From positions 1-5,194 of the forward strand of contig CANFYD010000321.1 in NCBI GenBank assembly GCA_947450745.1: 5,194 bases of DNA. Direction: 5' to 3'. Made by a program: the position numbers and the translations under genes. Positions 1 to 4,656 of the stretch are shown here, in pieces. Below the pieces are notes generated by a model that worked only from the letters and a program-made list of their open reading frames with translations, was not told the origin of the DNA and made no database searches. Positions within the stretch are counted from its first letter, which is position 1; each line of letters begins with the position of its first letter. This DNA is from Burkholderiales bacterium. Its GTDB lineage: Bacteria > Pseudomonadota > Gammaproteobacteria > Burkholderiales > Burkholderiaceae_C.

Positions 1-685
1 CTTGGCCGGCATACATCACCGCCACCCGTTGCGCCATCTCGGCCACCACGGCCAGGTCATGGGTGATCATCAGCAAGCCCATGCCCTGCTCCTTTTGCAG
101 GCGCAGCAGCAGGGCCATGATTTGTGCCTGGATGGTCACGTCGAGCGCGGTGGTCGGCTCGTCGGCGATCAAGAGCTTGGGGCGGCAGGCAATCGCCATC
201 GCAATCATCACCCGCTGGTTCATGCCGCCGGACAACTGGTGCGGGTAGGCCGCCAGGCGGTTCTTGGCATCCGAAATCTCCACCAGCTCCAGCAGCTCCA
301 GCACCCGCTGGGTGGCGGCCGCGCCGCGCAGACCCAGGTGGGCTTGCAGCACTTCCTTGATCTGGTAGCCGACCGTGTAGCTGGGGTTCAGGCTGGACTG
401 CGCGTCCTGAAACACCATCGCGATGTCGCGGCCGACCAGCAAGCGGCGCTGGCGGGCGCTCAGGCGCAGCAGGTCCTGGCCCTGGAACTCCATCAGGTCG
501 GCGCTGAGCCGGCCCGGCGCATCGATCAAGCCCATCACGGCCAGCATGGCGACCGATTTGCCCGAGCCCGATTCGCCGACGATGCCCAGCAGCTCGCCCG
601 CCTCCAGTGTCAGGTCCACGCCGTCCACCGCCGGGAAGGCGTCAAAGCTGACGCGCAGGTTCTTGATGTTCAACAAGGTGCTCAT
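1..685 (-). CDS. dppD: Dipeptide ABC transporter ATP-binding subunit DppD (partial, 3' end outside window)
   Basis: ATPase that powers import of di- and short peptides; it sits on the cytoplasmic face of DppB/DppC and normally pairs with DppF. The window holds 228 codons of a protein usually about 320-330 residues long, so the C-terminal oligopeptide-transporter extension is missing. Visible motifs are Walker A GESGSGKS (37-44), Q-loop glutamine in VFQD (Q93), ABC signature LSGGMNQ (151-157), Walker B LLIADEP (171-177, E176 catalytic), D-loop ALD (180-182) and H-loop H209. The sequence tracks E. coli DppD closely from memory, for example in AIACRPKLLIADEPTTALD. The ATG at 685 follows directly on the TGA of dppC (686-688), so translation is probably coupled by termination-reinitiation. 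One local difference is AQSSLNP after the Q-loop where E. coli has PMTSLNP. dppF is expected beyond the left edge. OppD is the alternative name, but the DppBC neighbours favour Dpp. Confidence 0.95.
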   Translation of the reverse strand, partial: MSTLLNIKNLRVSFDAFPAVDGVDLTLEAGELLGIVGESGSGKSVAMLAVMGLIDAPGRLSADLMEFQGQDLLRLSARQRRLLVGRDIAMVFQDAQSSLNPSYTVGYQIKEVLQAHLGLRGAAATQRVLELLELVEISDAKNRLAAYPHQLSGGMNQRVMIAMAIACRPKLLIADEPTTALDVTIQAQIMALLLRLQKEQGMGLLMITHDLAVVAEMAQRVAVMYAGQ

Positions 686-1588
686 TCAGCTGACCCGTTT
701 CAGTTTGGGGTCGAGCGCGTCGCGCAGGCCGTCGCCCATCAGGTTGATGGCCAGCACGGTGATCAAGATCGTCAGGCCGGGCAGCGTCACCACCCAGGGC
801 GCGCGCTGCATGTAGTCGCGCGCAGCGGACAGCATCGTGCCCCATTCCGGCGTTGGGGCCTGCACGCCCAGGCCCAGAAAGCCCAGGCCGGCCGTCTCCA
901 GAATGGCGGCCGAAAAACTCAAGGTGGCGTTGACGATCAGCGGGGCCATGCAGTTGGGCAGCACCGCCACGAACATCAGCCGCAGCACGCCGGCACCGGC
1001 CACACGGCTGGCGGTGACGTAATCCTTGCCAATTTCGGCCAGGGCGGCGGCGCGGGTCAGGCGGGTGTAGCCGGGCAGCGCGCCGATGGCAATCGCGATC
1101 ACCGTGTTGACCAGCCCCGGCCCCAGCACCGTGATGACGCAGATCGCCAGCAGCAGGCCGGGCAGGGCCAGCATGATGTCCATCACCCGCATGATCACCG
1201 GCGCCAGCAACGGCTGAAAAAACGCCGCCAGCAAGCCCAGCAGCACGCCGGGCAACATCGACAGCAACACCGACGCCAGCCCGATGCCCAGCGAGACGCG
1301 GCCGCCATGCAGCAGGCGCGAGAGGATGTCGCGGCCCAACTCGTCGGTGCCGAGCAGGAACTGCGCGCTGCCGCCCGCTGACCAGATCGGCGGCGTCAGC
1401 ATGTGGTCGCGGAACTGCTCGATCGGGCTGTACGGCGCAATCAGCGGCGACAGCAACGAGGCCGCCGCAATCAGCGCAAACACGATCAGCGCGGCTAGCG
1501 CGCCCCGGTTGGCGCTGAAGCCACGCCAGAATTCTTGCAGCGGGGAGGGGTAGGTGGGGATGGGAGCTTCGAGGCTGCTTGTGCTCAT
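686..1588 (-). CDS. dppC: Dipeptide ABC transporter permease DppC
   Basis: Inner-membrane permease that forms a heterodimer with DppB. It has 300 residues, the same length as E. coli DppC. An N-terminal cytoplasmic stretch containing PLQEFW is followed by TM1 (about 30-50), the conserved LLGTDELGRD (79-87 region), TM2 (98-122), TM3 (134-155), TM4 (157-172), and an EAA coupling loop (about 184-213, with DYVTASRVAGAG) that contacts the ATPases. Two further TM segments follow, then the hallmark end NLMGDGLRDALDPKLK (282-297). PTPEWGTMLS (245-254) is also typical of DppC. The ATG at 1588 is the only ATG near the N-terminus that matches the family, but no good Shine-Dalgarno precedes it (CCTAGAAG abuts the ATG). 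The upstream permease gene ends 359 bp away across a repeat-rich spacer, so coupling to dppB is unlikely. The gene abuts dppD. Confidence 0.96.
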   Translation of the reverse strand: MSTSSLEAPIPTYPSPLQEFWRGFSANRGALAALIVFALIAAASLLSPLIAPYSPIEQFRDHMLTPPIWSAGGSAQFLLGTDELGRDILSRLLHGGRVSLGIGLASVLLSMLPGVLLGLLAAFFQPLLAPVIMRVMDIMLALPGLLLAICVITVLGPGLVNTVIAIAIGALPGYTRLTRAAALAEIGKDYVTASRVAGAGVLRLMFVAVLPNCMAPLIVNATLSFSAAILETAGLGFLGLGVQAPTPEWGTMLSAARDYMQRAPWVVTLPGLTILITVLAINLMGDGLRDALDPKLKRVS

Positions 1589-1630
1589 CTTCTAGGCTCG
1601 CAATTTGGTTGTTAGGGTTGTTTGCGCGGT

Positions 1631-1725
1631 AGCAGTCCGGCGGGTCGCTTTGCTGCGTGTCCTCCAGCGCAGCCTAGGGCTGCGGCTTCCCCCTTGACCT
1701 CCGCAAAGCGACCCGCCGAACTGCT
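1631..1725. repeat. Imperfect inverted repeat with 22-bp arms (1631-1652 / 1704-1725)
   Basis: The left arm begins AGCAGTCCGGCGGG and the right arm, read on the minus strand, begins AGCAGTTCGGCGGG; 21 of 22 positions match. The 51-nt interior carries its own 7-bp stem, CGCAGCC (1668-1674) with GGCTGCG (1678-1684), around a TAG loop. The arms share the core GGCGGGTCG with the REP-like pair at 1763-1891, which suggests both belong to one repeat family. In mRNA from either strand this would fold into a long hairpin. No U-tract follows, so a simple intrinsic terminator is unlikely. Confidence 0.85.
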
Positions 1726-1762
1726 CCTTCGGCGTTGCAGCAGGCGTCGATGCGTGCTCCAT

Positions 1763-1788
1763 CCCTGTAGGGCGGGTCGAGACCCGCG
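1763..1788 (+). repeat. REP-like element, left copy of a head-to-head pair
   Basis: A 26-bp element reads CCCTGTAG, then GGCGGGTC, a GA centre, and GACCCGCG. A GTAG tetranucleotide next to a GC-rich palindrome is the classic layout of bacterial REP sequences mobilised by RAYT (TnpA-REP) transposases. It matches the minus-strand copy at 1866-1891 at 25 of 26 positions, and together they form a BIME-like unit with a 77-bp spacer. Family membership is inferred from architecture; no RAYT gene is in the window. Confidence 0.7.
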
Positions 1789-1865
1789 TCTTGCCTTGAC
1801 AACAGACGCGCTTGTTTCGCCTGCTCTGTGGCGCCCGCCGGTTGGGTGCGAGCGACAAGATCGTT

Positions 1866-1891
1866 CGCGGGTCCCGACCCGCCCTACAGGG
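1866..1891 (-). repeat. REP-like element, right copy (inverted)
   Basis: Read on the minus strand it is CCCTGTAG, GGCGGGTC, a GG centre, and GACCCGCG. It differs from the 1763-1788 copy only at the palindrome centre. The pair can form a long stem around the 77-nt interior (1789-1865), besides the short hairpin within each copy. It ends about 57 bp downstream of the dppB stop codon, where REP hairpins commonly sit. Confidence 0.7.
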
Positions 1892-1947
1892 TTGGGTGAA
1901 CCCGATGCCCGCAGCCCCGCCCACATTGAAAATTTCAACGTAAGCCA

Positions 1948-2958
1948 TCAATGCGGTGACCGAATGCGCGGGTTGACCACGCCGTACAGCACGTCGACCA
2001 CCAAGTTGACGCCGATAAAAGTCAGCGCTGAAATCAAAATTCCGGCTTGCACGACGGGGTAGTCGCGTCGGCCAATCGAGTCGATCAGCCATTTGCCGAT
2101 GCCGGGCCAGGAGAAGATGGTTTCGGTCAGCACGGCGCCGGCCAGCAGGCTGCCGGTCTGCAGGCCCACCACCGTCAGCACGGGGATCAAGGCGTTGCGC
2201 AAAGCGTGGACGATGACGACGCGGGCTGGGTGCAGCCCTTTGGCGCGGGCGGTGCGGATGTAGTCCTCGCGCAGCACTTCCAGCATGCTGGAGCGCGTCA
2301 TCCGCGCCACCACGGCCAAGCTGCTGGTGCCCAGCACCAGGGCCGGCAAGATCAGGTGCAGGCAGGCCGAGGCAAAAGCGCCGTCCTCACCGGACACCCA
2401 GGCATCGAACAGCAAAAAACCGCTGACCCGGGCCACGTCGTACTCGATGCCGATGCGCCCCGACACCGGCGTCCAGCCCAAGTTGACCGAGAAGAACATG
2501 ATCAGGATCAGCCCCCACCAGAACACCGGCATCGAGTAGCCGACCGTCGCCAGGCCCATCACGCCCTGATCCAGCCAGGAGCCGCGCTTCAGCCCCGCCA
2601 TCACGCCGAGCAGCAGGCCCAGACCGACGGCCAAGACCAGCGCGGTCAGCGCCAACTCGACCGTGGCCGGGAACAGCACCGCGAACTCCTTGGCGACCGG
2701 CTCGCGGCTGACCAGGGACTGACCCAGATCGCCCTGCACCAACCGGGTCATGTAGTCCCAGTACTGCACATGAATCGGCTGATCGAGGCCCATCTGCTTG
2801 ACCAGCGCCGCATGGGCTTCGGGGTCCAGCCGGCGCTCGCCCATCATCACTTCGATCGGGTCGCCGGGGATCAGCCGGATCAGCCCGAAGGCCACTAGGG
2901 TGATGCCGATCAGCGTGGGAATCAGCGCCGCGAGTTTTTTGAGGATGAAGGTGAACAA
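1948..2958 (-). CDS. dppB: Dipeptide ABC transporter permease DppB (TTG start)
   Basis: Inner-membrane permease that forms the translocation channel with DppC. It has 336 residues, against about 339 in E. coli DppB, which it matches throughout: FILKKLAALIPTLIGIT at the start, IPGDP (30-34), GYSMPVFWWGL (140-150), RMTRSSMLEVL (219-229) and YGVVNPRIR (325-333) at the end. TM segments are about 10-30, 97-122, 134-158, 196-218, 257-278 and 304-327. The EAA coupling loop is about 227-257 (EDYIRTARAKGL). The start is TTG at 2958. An in-frame TAA (the amiD stop, 2965-2967) excludes anything further upstream, and the next candidate, a GTG at codon 22, would remove TM1. The TTG also coincides with residue 1 of E. 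coli DppB. Only 6 nt separate it from amiD, so translational coupling is likely. Confidence 0.96.
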   Translation of the reverse strand: MFTFILKKLAALIPTLIGITLVAFGLIRLIPGDPIEVMMGERRLDPEAHAALVKQMGLDQPIHVQYWDYMTRLVQGDLGQSLVSREPVAKEFAVLFPATVELALTALVLAVGLGLLLGVMAGLKRGSWLDQGVMGLATVGYSMPVFWWGLILIMFFSVNLGWTPVSGRIGIEYDVARVSGFLLFDAWVSGEDGAFASACLHLILPALVLGTSSLAVVARMTRSSMLEVLREDYIRTARAKGLHPARVVIVHALRNALIPVLTVVGLQTGSLLAGAVLTETIFSWPGIGKWLIDSIGRRDYPVVQAGILISALTFIGVNLVVDVLYGVVNPRIRSPH

Positions 2959-2964
2959 GCGGGC

Positions 2965-3852
2965 TTACCAGCGCGACGACGGTGGTGAAGAGGGCTTGGG
3001 TGCGGGCTCCAGGCCCGGTTTGGCCAGCAGCATGCCGCCCGGCGTGGTGGCCACATCGAGCAGCGCGGCGGTTTCGGCATCGTTGACGCCACGGTAGTCG
3101 GACGGGCGGTATTTCATCTGGAAGGTGGCAATCACGTCCTGCGTCGGCACATCCAGTTCGCCGTTGCGCGGCACGCTGTAGCCGATGCGCGCGAGCTTGT
3201 CCTGGAACCAAGCGGCGTCCGGCGGCAGCACCGCGTACAGGGGCATTTTGGCCACCACCTGCGCCGCGTCGGGCCAGGGGATCAGGCCGGCGTCGGCGAA
3301 TTGTTTCCAGGGGAACATCGGGCCGGGGTCTTGCTTGCGCCCCGGGGCGATGTCCGCGTGGCCGAGGATGCGCTCGGGTCGGATGCCGTGGCGCGTCACG
3401 ATGTCGCGCGTCAGCAGGATCACTTCATCGATCTGCTTTTGCGAAAACGGGGCGTAGACCCGACCCATCGGCCCGTCGGTATAGCCGGGGTTGACGATCT
3501 CGATGCCGATCGACGATGAATTCAGGTTCTGGTTGCCGGCCCAGAAGCTAGCCCCCGCATGCCAGGCGCGGCGGTTTTCATCCACCAGGTAGTAGCTGAT
3601 GACCGGCTCGTCGCGCACCAGGTAATGGCTGCTGACCTGCCCGCCGGTGGTCAGCACTTTCAGCGAGCTTTCCCAGTTCGACACCGTGTAGTGCAGGACC
3701 AGGAAGAGCGCCCGGCTGTCCTGGTTGGCCGAGGTGTAGCTGCGGTCGATGGTGGGCTTGGCCGGCCCGGTCGCGCAAGCGCTCAGCAGCAGTGCGGCGG
3801 CCAGCAGCAGGAGGGGGCGGAGCTTGAGCATATTCATACGGAGCTTGGTCAT
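2965..3852 (-). CDS. amiD: AmiD-like lipoprotein N-acetylmuramoyl-L-alanine amidase
   Basis: Zinc amidase that cuts the bond between (anhydro-)MurNAc and L-Ala in murein or its fragments; probably an outer-membrane lipoprotein facing the periplasm. From this start it has 295 residues (E. coli AmiD is about 276). The lipoprotein signal peptide is LRPLLLLAAALLLSAC with the acylated cysteine at C26; alanine at +2 is compatible with outer-membrane sorting. In the Amidase_2 domain (about 48-190), zinc ligands H54 (LHYT), H165 and D175 (GHADIAPGRKQDPGP) and catalytic E118 (GIEI) and K173 match E. coli AmiD. A peptidoglycan-binding-like helical domain follows (about 212-266, TFQMKYRP), then a Pro/Ser-rich tail (278-295). 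The start is uncertain: ATGs at 3852, 3837 and 3831 all give a usable signal peptide and none has a Shine-Dalgarno; a TTG at 3942 would give an improbably long leader. It is the first gene of the amiD-dppBCD unit. Confidence 0.93.
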   Translation of the reverse strand: MTKLRMNMLKLRPLLLLAAALLLSACATGPAKPTIDRSYTSANQDSRALFLVLHYTVSNWESSLKVLTTGGQVSSHYLVRDEPVISYYLVDENRRAWHAGASFWAGNQNLNSSSIGIEIVNPGYTDGPMGRVYAPFSQKQIDEVILLTRDIVTRHGIRPERILGHADIAPGRKQDPGPMFPWKQFADAGLIPWPDAAQVVAKMPLYAVLPPDAAWFQDKLARIGYSVPRNGELDVPTQDVIATFQMKYRPSDYRGVNDAETAALLDVATTPGGMLLAKPGLEPAPKPSSPPSSRW

Positions 3853-3863
3853 ACGGAGCTTGT
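3834..3863. repeat. 15-bp tandem repeat across the amiD start region
   Basis: Two adjacent 15-bp units (3834-3848 and 3849-3863) match at 14 of 15 positions, each containing CATACGGAGCTTG on the plus strand. A third CGGAGCTTG lies at 3818-3826. On the coding strand each unit gives a Lys-Leu-Arg-Met step, so the duplication produced two spaced ATGs (3852, 3837) followed by a third at 3831. It explains why the amiD start is ambiguous. Confidence 0.85.
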
Positions 3864-3887
3864 GCGCGGCGGGTCGGAGGATGGGTG

Positions 3888-3896
3888 ATTGTTGCA
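3888..3896 (-). promoter_or_regulatory. Candidate extended -10 promoter for amiD-dppBCD
   Basis: On the minus strand the sequence is TGC followed by AACAAT (AACAAT at 3893-3888), an extended -10 with 4 of 6 matches to TATAAT. The expected start of transcription is about 3881, leaving a 5' leader of roughly 29-50 nt depending on which amiD ATG is used. No good -35 lies at 16-18 bp spacing (about GCTGCA). Two other candidate promoters here share ACAATC. It is a sequence match only. Confidence 0.4.
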
Positions 3897-3907
3897 GGCG
3901 CAAACAC

Positions 3908-3917
3908 CGCTGCAGCG
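3908..3917. promoter_or_regulatory. Perfect 10-bp palindrome over the presumed amiD -35 region
   Basis: CGCTGCAGCG is a perfect palindrome centred about 22 bp upstream of the candidate -10 box, so it would overlap the -35 contact region. That position suits a small operator, but a 10-bp GC-rich palindrome can occur by chance and no regulator is encoded nearby. Confidence 0.2.
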
Positions 3918-4007
3918 TAGGCGGCCCTGTGGCGGACCGCAAATGTCAATGCGGGCGCGGGGCATAACTTTTCAGCATGGGGCCGAGCAGGTGCTGTGGC
4001 GTCGCCC

Positions 4008-4598
4008 TCAGTCGGCTTTCAGCCACCCGATGCGGCCTTGCCCCGCCTCGCTCAGCCGCTCCATCAGCGCGGCCACGGCGGCCTCGGGCAGGCTAAAACT
4101 CAACTCGACTTGGCTGCCATGCTGCACCTCCAGCAGTTGCGCCTGGGCGGCTTCGATCTCGCGCCGCAGCAGACCTTCAAAGGAGTAAGGCACCGTGCAA
4201 CGCAGCGTTTGCAGGCGCAGCAGCGGCAGCTTTTCGGCCGTCAACAAGGCTTGAGCGACGCTGTCGGTGTAGGCGCGCAGCAAGCCGCCGGCACCCAGCT
4301 TGATGCCGCCCCAGTAGCGCACGACGGTGGCCAGCACGCCTTCCAGATCCTGGTGGCGCAGCACCTCCAGCATCGGCCGGCCGGCGGTGCCGCCCGGTTC
4401 GCCGTCGTCCACCGCAGCGGCTTGTCCGCCGGCCAGCAAGGCCCAGCAGATATGCACCGCGCCGGGGTGCTCGGCGCGCAAGGCCGCCACGCGGGCGACG
4501 GCCCCGGCACGGTCGGCCATCGGCTCGACGCAGCCGATGAAACGGCTTTTCTTGATGATCAGTTCGCTGTGGACAGGTCGGGCGAGGGAAAAAGGCAT
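4008..4598 (-). CDS. yigZ: YigZ/IMPACT-family protein (UPF0029 + DUF1949)
   Basis: Conserved protein of the YigZ/YvyE/IMPACT family, 196 residues (E. coli YigZ is about 204). The biochemical role in bacteria is unsettled; eukaryotic IMPACT acts in translational control by binding GCN1. The N-terminal UPF0029 domain (about 10-120) shows KKSRFIG (16-22), the family signature DDGEPGGTAGRP (64-75) and VVRYWGGIKLGAGGL (92-106). The C-terminal DUF1949 domain (about 130-190) has an EF-G domain V-like fold in known members. The ATG at 4598 places the first conserved residues as in the family; the frame stays open upstream to 4760, but that stretch is antisense to tgt and resembles nothing. No Shine-Dalgarno precedes the ATG, and a GACAAT box ends 7 nt before it. 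The gene is divergent from tgt. No intrinsic terminator is visible after its TGA at 4008-4010. Confidence 0.93.
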   Translation of the reverse strand: MPFSLARPVHSELIIKKSRFIGCVEPMADRAGAVARVAALRAEHPGAVHICWALLAGGQAAAVDDGEPGGTAGRPMLEVLRHQDLEGVLATVVRYWGGIKLGAGGLLRAYTDSVAQALLTAEKLPLLRLQTLRCTVPYSFEGLLRREIEAAQAQLLEVQHGSQVELSFSLPEAAVAALMERLSEAGQGRIGWLKAD

Positions 4599-4605
4599 GA
4601 GGCGG

Positions 4606-4611
4606 ATTGTC
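4606..4611 (-). promoter_or_regulatory. Candidate -10 box for yigZ, leaderless spacing
   Basis: GACAAT on the minus strand (4 of 6 to TATAAT) is followed by exactly 7 nt (4605-4599) and then the yigZ ATG. Transcription would begin at or next to the A of the ATG. No recognisable -35 hexamer lies at 16-18 bp. The absence of a Shine-Dalgarno fits leaderless initiation. Confidence 0.4.
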
Positions 4612-4621
4612 GGCCCCACTC

Positions 4622-4649
4622 TTGAAGCGCCTCGATGCCCTGCCACAAT
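4622..4649 (+). promoter_or_regulatory. Candidate tgt promoter, leaderless spacing
   Basis: A -35 TTGAAG (4622-4627), a 16-bp spacer ending in TGC (extended -10) and a -10 CACAAT (4644-4649) lie just upstream of tgt. Both hexamers match consensus at 4 of 6 positions. The -10 ends 7 nt before the tgt ATG, placing the transcription start at about 4656-4657. The mRNA would have little or no 5' leader, in line with the missing Shine-Dalgarno. It is arranged back to back with the yigZ -10 box. Confidence 0.5.
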
Positions 4650-4656
4650 CGCGCCC

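Larger units (their letters stand above)
1589..1947. other. 359-bp repeat-rich spacer inside the dpp operon
   Basis: This gap separates two permease genes that are normally adjacent or nearly so. No credible gene lies in it: the reading frames crossing it are rich in Arg, Pro, Gly and Ser and simply reflect the repeats. It holds an inverted repeat at 1631-1725 and a head-to-head REP-like pair at 1763-1891. The nine-base core GGCGGGTCG occurs four times in alternating orientation (1639-1647 plus, 1709-1717 minus, 1771-1779 plus, 1875-1883 minus). I found no convincing promoter for dppC and no hairpin followed by a U-tract. The dpp mRNA would carry large stable hairpins here, which could lower dppCD expression relative to dppB or protect the upstream message. 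That effect is inferred. Confidence 0.85.

Noticed and set aside
2..1381. Long plus-strand open frame (459 codons) opposite dppD and dppC
   Set aside because: It is antisense to two clear ABC-transporter genes, its product is an extreme His/Gln/Arg-rich composition typical of the reverse frame of GC-rich genes, and it has no family resemblance.
1631..1725. Intrinsic transcription terminator between dppB and dppC
   Set aside because: The hairpin lacks a following U-tract on the transcribed (minus) strand, and the operon continues.
1589..1947. CRISPR array or insertion sequence
   Set aside because: The repeats are inverted pairs and not regularly spaced direct repeats, and no transposase is encoded.
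1592..2092. Open frames on both strands across the dppB-dppC spacer as possible small genes
   Set aside because: They are made of the inverted repeats, are low-complexity Arg/Pro/Ser/Gly sequences, overlap the dppB end and lack start signals.
2047..2898. Plus-strand open frame of 283 codons opposite dppB
   Set aside because: Same His/Gln-rich antisense signature, fully inside dppB.
2933..2942. A6C run in dppB codons 7-8 as a frameshift slippery site
   Set aside because: The run is phased AAA|AAA|C and not X|XXY|YYZ, and it encodes the ordinary Lys-Lys of the DppB N-terminus.
3853..3942. Amidase start at the TTG at 3942
   Set aside because: It would put about 37 extra residues before the lipoprotein signal peptide and would lie upstream of the candidate promoter.
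3944..3949. Perfect TTGACA -35 on the minus strand upstream of amiD
   Set aside because: No -10-like hexamer lies 16-18 bp downstream (the sequence there is GGCCGC-like); the extended -10 at 3888-3896 is too far away to pair with it.
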